A stretch of 5,364 nucleotides of DNA from Patescibacteria group bacterium (lineage in GTDB: Bacteria; Patescibacteriota; Patescibacteriia; WFTA01; S139-112), in the NCBI GenBank assembly GCA_015485715.1, contig WFTA01000031.1, forward strand, positions 1 to 5,364. The letters are read 5' to 3'. Under the pieces are notes generated by a model. That model was not told the origin of the DNA. It did not search any database and saw nothing but the letters and a program-made list of their open reading frames with translations. The translations under genes and the position numbers were made by a program. Within the stretch, counting starts at the first letter, position 1; each line of letters begins with the position of its first letter. Positions 1-5,364 of the stretch are shown here, piece after piece.

Positions 1-513
1 AAAAAAGGGGAGTTTACAGTAAACATAGCATTGATAAAGGAAAATAGACCTATTTTAGGTGTAGTTTATGCTCCTGCAATGGATGTTCTTTATTATGGAG
101 GAGAAAGTTTAGGAGCTTTTAAAGTTGAGAATAGAAAAAAGGTAAAAATTGCTGTCAAAAAAAAATCAAATAATCAAATTACTGTAGTTGCAAGCAAGTC
201 CCATCTTAATAATGAGACAAAAAGTTTTATTGAAAAACTGAGAAAGCATTTTGATGTTGAGATGACCTCTGTAGGCTCCTCATTAAAGATATGTCTTGTC
301 GCTGAAGGAAGGGCTGATATATATCCAAGACTTGGACCAACAATGGAGTGGGATACTGCTGCAGCTCATGCTATTTTAAATGCAGCAGGTGGAAAAATAA
401 TAAAATATGAAGATCTTCCGTTGGAAGAACTGAAAAACTTAAATGAGATAGAATATAATAAATCAGATTTACTAAATCCGTACTTTATTGCAATGAGGCC
501 TGATGTCTTTTGA
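1..513 (+). CDS. cysQ: CysQ, 3'(2'),5'-bisphosphate nucleotidase (5'-truncated)
   Basis: This enzyme dephosphorylates 3'-phosphoadenosine 5'-phosphate (PAP) to AMP, clearing the by-product of PAPS use; the family belongs to the Mg-dependent, Li-sensitive inositol monophosphatase fold. The reading frame is open from base 1 and gives 170 residues beginning KKGEFTVNIAL, so the gene starts outside the window. A TTG at 31 is in frame but lies inside conserved sequence and is not the start. In the family, KxGEFTVN directly follows the metal-binding DPLDGTKEF motif, so that motif and roughly the first 90 residues are missing here (E. coli CysQ is about 246 aa). Visible landmarks are GVVYAP (20-25), SVGSSLK (90-96), AEGRADIYPR (101-110) and the second metal/substrate motif WDTAAAHAIL (117-126, Asp118). 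The C-terminus (LLNPYFIA) also matches the family. Its last 11 bases overlap the permease gene. Identification is firm; only the N-terminus is unseen. Confidence 0.95.
   Translation, partial: KKGEFTVNIALIKENRPILGVVYAPAMDVLYYGGESLGAFKVENRKKVKIAVKKKSNNQITVVASKSHLNNETKSFIEKLRKHFDVEMTSVGSSLKICLVAEGRADIYPRLGPTMEWDTAAAHAILNAAGGKIIKYEDLPLEELKNLNEIEYNKSDLLNPYFIAMRPDVF
495..498 (+). promoter_or_regulatory. Ribosome binding site inside cysQ for the permease gene
   Basis: GAGG lies four bases before the ATG at 503, still within cysQ codons. The spacing is short but usable. Together with the 11-base overlap of the two reading frames it suggests translational coupling between cysQ and the permease. Confidence 0.45.
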
Positions 514-2269
514 ACTTTTATTAACAGTTTTAACGCTGATTTTCATATTTTGGGGATTATACTCGGAGAGGTTTCATCCGGCGGCTGTTTTTTTTATAGC
601 GGTTTCTATATTTGTTTTATTTGGGGTGATAAGTCCTTCTGAAGCACTTTCAGGCTTTTCTAACAGTTCTGTTGCTGTTATTATCCTTTTATTAATAATT
701 GGAAATGTGATCCAAAAAACAGGGATAATCAGTTATTACTTTTCAAAACTACTTGGTGAAAACATAGGGTATAGAGCCTTTCTCGGTAAAATGTTTTTAT
801 CAGTTTCTTCAATTTCTGCTTTTTTGAATAATACTCCTATTGTTGCTATCCTTCTTCCTTATGTTTATCACTGGAGCAGAAAAAATGGAATTTCTCCATC
901 AAAACTTTTAATTCCGCTTTCTTACGCTGCTATTTTAGGGGGAACCATAACACTAATTGGTACATCAACAAACCTTGTAGTTAATGGTTTTGCTATAGAA
1001 AATGGATTAAAGTCCATTCGCATTTTTGATTTTGCTTATGTTGGCATTCCTGCAACTTTGGTGGGCTTTCTTTACATTTTTTTTATAGGTTATAAACTTC
1101 TTCCAGAAAGGGAAGATCCTTTAAGATCTTTTCTTAATAAGAAAAAAGAATACATGATTGAGACTATTGTAAGGGATAATTCCAATCTTATTGGAAAAAG
1201 TATAAAAGATGCCAGACTCAGAAATTTAAAGGGTCTTTTTCTTATTGAGATCTTAAGAAAAGACAGGAGGATATCACCAGTTTCTCCTGAAGAGATCATA
1301 GAAAAAGGAGATATACTTATTTTCGTAGGTCAGACAGATGCCATAACAGATCTTGTATCTTCTGATATCGGTCTTTCTCTTCCAGACTTTTGCAATATAG
1401 AAGATGAAAAGATAGATATTGTTGAGGTGGTAGTGTCTAATAATTCATCTCTTATAAATAAAAAGATAAGAGAAACAGATTTTAGAGCAAAGTTTGATGC
1501 TGCCATACTCGCAGTTCATAGAAACGGAGAGAGATTAAAAGGTAAAATTGGTGAGATTATCTTAAAGCCTGGAGATCTTCTTCTGCTTCTGACTGGAAAA
1601 GATTTCTGGAAAAGAGCTGAAGATACGACTGATTTTTACATAATCTCAAAAATAAGAGAGATATTCAATATAGATAGAAAAAAGGGAAATTTTGTTTTTT
1701 TTAGCTTTATAGGTTTAATTTTCCTATCTGCTTTAAATGTTGTACCTCTTTTCACATCACTACTTATCCTTATAGCTATTTTTATCTTAACAAAAATATC
1801 AACTTACTCAGAAATAAAGAAAGGATTAGATATAAATCTTGCTATAATTGCGGCTCTTTCAATCGCTGTTGGCAAAGCTATAGTGAACTCAGGCCTTTCT
1901 GAATTTATAGCGAGTTTGATAAACTCTGTTTTTTATCCAATGGGAATTTTAGGAGCTCTTATCGCTATTTATCTGATGACAAACATACTTACTGAGTTTG
2001 TTTCAAATATAGCTGCAGCTTCTATAGTTTTTCCGGTGGCTATATCTTCAGCAAACATGTTATCTGTGGATCCCAAAGCCTTTATCCTTGCTGTTGCATT
2101 CGGAGCTTCTGCAAGTTTTTTAACACCAATTGGATACCAGACAAATCTAATGGTTTACGGGGTTGGGAACTATAAATTTAAAGATTTTGTCATTGTAGGT
2201 CTTCCATTATCAATCATATATGCTGTAATATGTATATCTTTATTGTACATTTTCTTTATAAAACAATAG
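503..2269 (+). CDS. SLC13/DASS-family anion permease with two RCK_C domains, probable sulfate transporter
   Basis: A 588-residue inner-membrane permease of the ArsB/CitT-like ion transporter group, probably importing sulfate. The N-terminal hydrophobic half (about 1-200) holds the first signature, with FLNNTP (107-112) and GTSTN (153-157). The C-terminal hydrophobic half (about 396-586) holds the inverted-repeat counterpart, with EFVSNIAAA (498-506) and TPIGYQTN (541-548). Between them are two soluble RCK_C/TrkA_C-like domains. The first is about 216-296, with the NLIGKSIKDARLR and GDILIFVGQ blocks. The second is about 302-375, with SLINKKIRETDFR and GDLLLLLTG. This architecture and length match the family containing cyanobacterial and algal sulfate-linked permeases (SAC1/SLT type). 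RCK_C domains in other transporters bind small ligands and gate activity, so regulation by a cytosolic ligand is plausible but inferred. The sulfate assignment rests mainly on the cysQ, cysC and sat neighbours; a dicarboxylate or other anion cannot be excluded. The ATG overlaps the cysQ stop, and the frame has no better start. Confidence 0.85.
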   Translation: MSFELLLTVLTLIFIFWGLYSERFHPAAVFFIAVSIFVLFGVISPSEALSGFSNSSVAVIILLLIIGNVIQKTGIISYYFSKLLGENIGYRAFLGKMFLSVSSISAFLNNTPIVAILLPYVYHWSRKNGISPSKLLIPLSYAAILGGTITLIGTSTNLVVNGFAIENGLKSIRIFDFAYVGIPATLVGFLYIFFIGYKLLPEREDPLRSFLNKKKEYMIETIVRDNSNLIGKSIKDARLRNLKGLFLIEILRKDRRISPVSPEEIIEKGDILIFVGQTDAITDLVSSDIGLSLPDFCNIEDEKIDIVEVVVSNNSSLINKKIRETDFRAKFDAAILAVHRNGERLKGKIGEIILKPGDLLLLLTGKDFWKRAEDTTDFYIISKIREIFNIDRKKGNFVFFSFIGLIFLSALNVVPLFTSLLILIAIFILTKISTYSEIKKGLDINLAIIAALSIAVGKAIVNSGLSEFIASLINSVFYPMGILGALIAIYLMTNILTEFVSNIAAASIVFPVAISSANMLSVDPKAFILAVAFGASASFLTPIGYQTNLMVYGVGNYKFKDFVIVGLPLSIIYAVICISLLYIFFIKQ

Positions 2270-2275
2270 GAGAGG
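2268..2275 (+). promoter_or_regulatory. Ribosome binding site that selects the TTG start of cysC
   Basis: AGGAGAGG overlaps the TAG stop of the permease gene. Its AGGAG core ends eight bases before the TTG at 2281. The only in-frame ATG upstream (2230) lies inside the permease gene with no comparable site, so the TTG is the likelier start. Confidence 0.7.
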
Positions 2276-2280
2276 GCAGG

Positions 2281-2886
2281 TTGAAAGAAAAATTTATAAT
2301 TCCTCACAGGGGAAAGGTAAAAAAAGAGGACAGACAGAAGTTAAAAGGACATAAATCTGCAATTTTATGGTTTACAGGACTATCCGGAAGTGGAAAATCA
2401 ACCATTGCTCATGCGGTTGAAGAAAAACTATACCAGATGGGGATCCATACTTATGTACTGGACGGTGATAATGTAAGAACAGGTCTTAATAAGGATCTTG
2501 GATTTTCTCCAGAAGATAGAAAGGAAAATATAAGGAGAATTGGTGAGGTTTCTAAGCTTTTTGTAGATGCAGGTATTATTGTTCTGTCTGCCTTTATATC
2601 CCCTTATAAAAAAGATAGGGAGTTTGTAAGGAATATAGTTGATGATGGTGAATTTATTGAGATATACGTAAAGTGTCCGATTGAGGTGTGTGAAAGTAGA
2701 GATGTTAAAGGACTTTACAAAAAGGCAAGGGAGGGATTAATAAAAAATTTTACAGGTATTGATGATCCCTATGAAGAACCAGAAAACCCAGAAATAGTTA
2801 TTGAAACAGATAAGGAAACTGTTGAAGAAAGTGTAGAAAAGATAATTAACTACCTGAAAGAGAAAGGATATATTGATCTAAAATAG
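2281..2886 (+). CDS. cysC: CysC, adenylylsulfate (APS) kinase
   Basis: Phosphorylates APS with ATP at the 3'-hydroxyl to make PAPS, in the cytoplasm. With the TTG start the protein is 201 residues, the same length as E. coli CysC. Starting at the ATG at 2230 would add 17 residues, including a hydrophobic stretch, read from inside the permease gene. Motifs in order: WFTGLSGSGKST (30-41, Walker A P-loop), DGDNVR (61-66), DLGFSPEDRKENIRR (72-86, APS-binding region), AFISPY (104-109, with the conserved Ser107 that is phosphorylated in some homologues), KGLYKKAR (143-150, lid and substrate loop) and NFTGIDDPYE (156-165). All motifs expected of a working kinase are present. The gene starts 11 bases after the permease stop and precedes sat by 27 bases, so it is almost certainly co-transcribed. 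In Aquifex the kinase is fused to the C-terminus of ATP sulfurylase; here the two are separate genes with the kinase first. Confidence 0.96.
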   Translation: MKEKFIIPHRGKVKKEDRQKLKGHKSAILWFTGLSGSGKSTIAHAVEEKLYQMGIHTYVLDGDNVRTGLNKDLGFSPEDRKENIRRIGEVSKLFVDAGIIVLSAFISPYKKDREFVRNIVDDGEFIEIYVKCPIEVCESRDVKGLYKKAREGLIKNFTGIDDPYEEPENPEIVIETDKETVEESVEKIINYLKEKGYIDLK

Positions 2887-2903
2887 GTTAAAAATCATTA
2901 TAT

Positions 2904-2908
2904 GGAGG
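2904..2908 (+). promoter_or_regulatory. Ribosome binding site that selects the sat start
   Basis: A strong GGAGG sits five bases before the ATG at 2914. An earlier in-frame ATG at 2902 overlaps this GGAGG by one base and has no Shine-Dalgarno sequence of its own. The downstream ATG is therefore preferred, which shortens the protein by four residues. Confidence 0.8.
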
Positions 2909-2913
2909 TAAGA

Positions 2914-4068
2914 ATGCTTAACCCTCACGGTGGAAAATTAATAAACAAGATAGCTACAGAAGAGGAAAGAGCAGATCTTCTAAAAAAGGCAAAAACATTA
3001 AAAAAAATAATTATAGCTGACAGATATGTAAGTGACTGTGAAATGTTAGCCAATGGAGGTTTTTCACCACTTAATGGTTTTATGACAAAGGAGGATGCTG
3101 AGGAAGTAATAAACAATATCCATCTTAAAAATGGTCTTCTGTGGTCTATACCTATTGTTCTTCCTGTTCATGAAGAGATTTTTAGCGAGCTTAAGATAGG
3201 AGATGAGATCGCTCTTTATGATAAACATAACAGACCAATAGCAATAATGGTAATAGAGGACAAATTTAACCTTGATCTTGAAAACTACTGCAAAAATGTA
3301 TTTAAAACAACAGATATAGAACACCCTGGGGTAAAGGTTGTTAAAACTGCAGGGAATAATTTTATTGGTGGAGAAATAATAAGGCTTTTAAATAGACCAG
3401 TCAGGGAAGGAATAGACGAAAAGTATTACCTTGATCCTTCACAGGTAAGGGAAAACATACATAAAAAAGGTTGGAAAAAAGTAGTGGCATTCCAGACAAG
3501 AAACCCAATTCATAGAGCACATGAATACATAATAAAAGTAGCCCTTGAACCAATGGACGGTGTGATGATACATCCCCTTGTTGGAGAAACAAAACCGGAT
3601 GATATACCGGCTGACGTCAGGATGAAATGTTATGAAGTTCTAATTGATAATTACTTTAACAAAGAAAAGGTTCATCTATCAGTTCTCCCGGCTTCTATGC
3701 ATTATGCAGGACCAAGAGAAGCTATACATCATATGTTAATGAGAAAAAATTACGGTGCTACTCATATGATAATTGGTAGAGATCATGCTGGAGTAGGCGA
3801 TTACTACGGAACTTATGAAGCTCAGGAGTTTGTTGAACAGTTTGTAGATGAACTTGAGATACAACCTTTAAAATTTGAGCATTCATTTTACTGCACAAAA
3901 TGTGAGAACATGGCATCATCCAAAACCTGTCCTCATCCGAAAGAAGATCATATCCATTTAAGTGGAACAAAAGTAAGAGCAATGCTTAGAGAAGGAAAAA
4001 GACCTCCTAAAGAGTTCTCAAGACCGGAAGTGGCAGACATCTTAATAAAATGGGCAACTGGAAAATGA
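2914..4068 (+). CDS. sat: Sat, sulfate adenylyltransferase (ATP sulfurylase)
   Basis: Catalyses ATP + sulfate to APS + pyrophosphate, or the reverse in sulfur oxidisers that make ATP from APS. The 384-residue protein has an N-terminal PUA-like domain (about 1-165, with the NGGFSPLNGFM block at 47-57) and then the catalytic nucleotidylyltransferase domain. Key motifs are QTRNPIHRAHE (194-204, with the HxxH pair His200 and His203), HPLVGETKPDD (220-230), LPASMHYAGPREA (258-270) and IGRDHAGVG (287-295). Near the C-terminus is a CxxC-x8-C cluster (Cys327, Cys330, Cys339) with histidines at 341, 346 and 348, matching the zinc site known from single-domain bacterial enzymes such as the Thermus one. 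SGTKVRAMLREG (350-361) follows. No fused APS kinase domain is present; that function is supplied by cysC just upstream. Its neighbours (cysC, a permease, cysQ) favour the PAPS-forming direction, but a dissimilatory role cannot be ruled out from sequence alone. Confidence 0.97.
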   Translation: MLNPHGGKLINKIATEEERADLLKKAKTLKKIIIADRYVSDCEMLANGGFSPLNGFMTKEDAEEVINNIHLKNGLLWSIPIVLPVHEEIFSELKIGDEIALYDKHNRPIAIMVIEDKFNLDLENYCKNVFKTTDIEHPGVKVVKTAGNNFIGGEIIRLLNRPVREGIDEKYYLDPSQVRENIHKKGWKKVVAFQTRNPIHRAHEYIIKVALEPMDGVMIHPLVGETKPDDIPADVRMKCYEVLIDNYFNKEKVHLSVLPASMHYAGPREAIHHMLMRKNYGATHMIIGRDHAGVGDYYGTYEAQEFVEQFVDELEIQPLKFEHSFYCTKCENMASSKTCPHPKEDHIHLSGTKVRAMLREGKRPPKEFSRPEVADILIKWATGK

Positions 4069-4204
4069 AGGATTTGTTATATGCACATGTAAAAAGTTAT
4101 ATTATGAATTATTAGAAATATATAAAAAGAAAGATCAAGCCTTGAAAAAGGAAACTTATATACTAAACTATAGTTAAAATAATTTATTGATAGGTGGTTC
4201 CTTT
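4069..4204 (+). other. AT-rich gap after sat holding a start-less reading frame
   Basis: This gap holds no gene I can support and no convincing hairpin-plus-T-run terminator. One frame is open from 4049, inside the end of sat, to a TAA at 4175-4177. From 4070 it reads as a lysine-rich, helix-like peptide containing CTCKKLYYELLEIYKKK, but it has no ATG, GTG or TTG start. It may be the tail of a decayed small gene or chance. An ATG overlapping the sat stop (4065) opens only 16 codons. TTGAAA (4142-4147) and TATAGT (4169-4174) resemble promoter boxes, but the 21-base spacing is too long to call a promoter. Confidence 0.4.
4192..4197 (+). promoter_or_regulatory. Ribosome binding site of the small frameshifted ORF
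   Basis: AGGTGG lies seven bases before the ATG at 4205. This good spacing supports the idea that the small ORF that follows is, or recently was, translated from that ATG. Confidence 0.55.
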
Positions 4205-4404
4205 ATGATAAGCAAAGATTTAAAAATTGATGTTTTACCAGAAGAAAAAAAAGAACTTATGGACTTTTATGAATTTTTATTAAAAAAATATAGGATTTCT
4301 CTACCTAAAAAAGGAAAAACTTATCTAAATTTGCAGGAGTTTTGGATAAACTTCCAATAAAACTAGAAGAGTATCAAAGAAAAATTAGGGAAAAATGGAG
4401 TTGA
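4205..4404 (+). pseudogene. Small DUF2281/antitoxin-like gene split by a one-base frameshift
   Basis: From the ATG at 4205 the first frame gives 51 residues ending at TAA 4358-4360. Its start is MISKDLKIDVLPEEKKELMDF, followed by YEFLLKKYR. The LPEEKKELMDFYEFLLKKY block resembles the N-terminal helix of short DUF2281-type, VapB-like antitoxin proteins. After the A-runs near 4307-4319 the first frame turns unconvincing. The frame one base back instead reads KNLSKFAGVLDKLPIKLEEY and then QRKIREKWS, ending at TGA 4402-4404, which resembles the C-terminal part of such proteins. Adding a single A would join the halves into about 66 residues. The back frame carries a stop at 4306-4308, so the shift must lie between there and 4357. 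The cause may be a real mutation, a homopolymer sequencing error, or slippage. No PIN, RelE or other toxin gene lies next to it, so any antitoxin role is unproven. The family link is by eye only. Confidence 0.6.
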
Positions 4405-4420
4405 TTTAAAATCATACAAA

Positions 4421-5364
4421 ATGATAAACAAATTAAAAAACAAAATTAACTCAGATATACATTTAAAAGAGCTTTTAAAGGGTTCTTCTATTGCTTTTGT
4501 CTTAAGGATAGTTGGGATAATAGCCGGGTATATTTTTACTCTTTTGATCACCAGAGGATATGGTGCTGAGACAATGGGGGTTTTTGCCCTTTCTTTTACC
4601 CTCTTGCAGATATCATCTGTTATTGGTCGTCTTGGGATGGATACAGCACTCCTCAGATTTGTTGCAGAATATTCATCACAAGGAAAATGGGAAATAGTAA
4701 AAGATATTTATAAAAAAGCTATAAAACTTGTTCTACCTTTTTCCATAATCATTTCAATTTTAGTTTTCTTTTCATCTCCATATATAGCCGAGCTTATATT
4801 TAAAAAGCCTAATCTTGAGCCCTATTTTAAAATAGTCTCTATTGGAATAGTTCCTTTTGTCTTGCTGTTCATTCATACCGAAAGTCTTAGAGGGTTAAAA
4901 AAAATAAAGGAATATATGTTTCTGCAACAGGCAGGAATTTTTATATTAGCTTCTATACTTCTTGGGATAGGAACACTTCTATTAACAAGTCATGTACTGA
5001 ATATAATTAATGTTGAATTAAATTTTCTAAATCAAGTGCCAGTATTAACTTATATCTTTTCAGTATTTATAATATCTTTGGTAGCTTATTTTGTATGGAA
5101 AAACCAACTAAATATTGCACCGAACTTCAGAAAGACTTATAAACCATTAACCTATTCCTATATACTTTCTGTCTCTGTTCCAATGCTCTTCTCAAGTTCT
5201 CTGGCATTGATTATGGGTTGGACTGATACTATAATGTTAGGGGTATTTAGAACAGAAGAAGAAGTGGGGATATATAACGTAGCATTGAGAGTATCAATGA
5301 TAACCAGTCTTTCGCTGATGGCAATAAATACAATAGCAGCACCAAAGTTCGCAGAGTTTTATGC
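4421..5364 (+). CDS. Polysaccharide flippase, Wzx/MATE-like (3'-truncated)
   Basis: A multi-pass inner-membrane protein of the oligosaccharide flippase superfamily (MOP: Wzx, RfbX, MATE-like), which moves lipid-linked sugar units across the membrane for O-antigen, capsule or exopolysaccharide assembly. The frame is open from the ATG at 4421 to the window edge, giving 314 residues of an expected 420-500. A short basic, amphipathic N-terminus is followed by hydrophobic segments at roughly 22-44, 53-70, 101-119, 137-152, 168-189, 207-225, 247-266 and 288-306. The family-typical pattern is visible in ITRGYGAETMGVFALSFT (43-60), LGMDTALLRFVAEY (71-84) and GWTDTIMLGVF followed by EEVGIYNVALRV (266-291). 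There is no good ribosome binding site: the nearest GGAG (4397-4400) is 20 bases upstream, so translation may be coupled to the small ORF ending 16 bases before. The sugar substrate cannot be read from sequence. Confidence 0.88.
   Translation, partial: MINKLKNKINSDIHLKELLKGSSIAFVLRIVGIIAGYIFTLLITRGYGAETMGVFALSFTLLQISSVIGRLGMDTALLRFVAEYSSQGKWEIVKDIYKKAIKLVLPFSIIISILVFFSSPYIAELIFKKPNLEPYFKIVSIGIVPFVLLFIHTESLRGLKKIKEYMFLQQAGIFILASILLGIGTLLLTSHVLNIINVELNFLNQVPVLTYIFSVFIISLVAYFVWKNQLNIAPNFRKTYKPLTYSYILSVSVPMLFSSSLALIMGWTDTIMLGVFRTEEEVGIYNVALRVSMITSLSLMAINTIAAPKFAEFY

Noticed and set aside
31..33. TTG as the start of cysQ
   Set aside because: The frame is open to base 1 and the ten codons before it encode conserved CysQ sequence (KKGEFTVNIA), so the gene is cut by the window edge.
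1090..1299. Minus-strand reading frame inside the permease gene
   Set aside because: Shadow of a strongly supported gene, with no recognisable protein and no ribosome binding site. The same holds for the minus-strand frames within 2925-3982 opposite sat and the tail of cysC.
2230..2280. N-terminal extension of CysC from ATG 2230
   Set aside because: It lies within the permease gene, encodes a hydrophobic stretch read out of frame from the permease, lacks a ribosome binding site, and makes the protein longer than the family norm.
4134..4144. TCAAGCCTTGA palindrome as a terminator after sat
   Set aside because: The stem is only four to five base pairs with almost no loop and is followed by A-rich rather than T-rich sequence on this strand.
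4142..4174. Possible sigma-70-like promoter (TTGAAA and TATAGT)
   Set aside because: The spacing of 21 bases is too long; the alternative TATACT at 4159 is too close. In AT-rich DNA such boxes are expected by chance.
4147..4204. AAAGGAA / TTCCTTT pairing that could hide the small ORF start
   Set aside because: Seven AT-rich pairs across a 44-base loop are too weak to claim a regulatory structure.
4363..4551. Minus-strand reading frame across the small ORF and flippase start
   Set aside because: It overlaps the clearly coding flippase N-terminus, and its lysine/isoleucine/phenylalanine-rich translation is what AT-rich antisense gives by chance.
1..5364. CRISPR array, tRNA, rRNA, insertion sequence or attachment site
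   Set aside because: I found no regularly spaced repeats, cloverleaf-like sequence, transposase fragment or terminal inverted repeats on either strand by eye.

Overview
The window is a compact, AT-rich, single-strand stretch of bacterial chromosome with every supported gene on the + strand. The coding style is AGA/AGG for arginine, frequent ATA for isoleucine, lysine/glutamate-rich proteins, GGAGG-type ribosome binding sites and a TTG start. This fits a thermophilic or low-GC deep-branching bacterium, and I would guess the Aquificota (Hydrogenothermaceae-like). The assignment is inference from composition and protein style, not from a marker gene.

Region 1 (1-4068) is a tightly packed sulfate uptake and activation operon. 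It holds the 3' two-thirds of cysQ (PAP phosphatase), an SLC13/DASS-type permease with two internal RCK_C (TrkA_C) domains, cysC (APS kinase) and sat (ATP sulfurylase). cysQ and the permease overlap by 11 nt; the next two gaps are 11 and 27 nt, using the starts preferred here (TTG at 2281, ATG at 2914). The logic is sulfate import, then ATP + sulfate to APS (Sat), then APS to PAPS (CysC), then removal of the PAP left after PAPS is used (CysQ). No PAPS reductase or sulfotransferase is in the window, so the fate of PAPS is not shown.

Region 2 (4069-4420) is about 350 bases of poorer, more AT-rich sequence. It has a start-less reading frame running out of the end of sat, then a small gene (4205-4404) whose two halves lie in different frames. 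Its N-terminal half resembles small DUF2281-type antitoxin-like proteins. A one-base shift within 4309-4357, most likely at the A-runs at 4307-4319, separates it from a plausible C-terminal half. It is either a decayed gene, a sequencing indel, or less likely a frameshifted product. No toxin partner is visible.

Region 3 (4421-5364) is the 5' part of a multi-pass polysaccharide flippase (Wzx/MATE-like) that runs off the window. It suggests a surface polysaccharide locus begins here. That raises the testable idea that the PAPS module upstream supplies sulfate for glycan modification.

I did not find a clearly novel system. The most unusual items are the split small ORF and the pairing of PAPS synthesis with a flippase.
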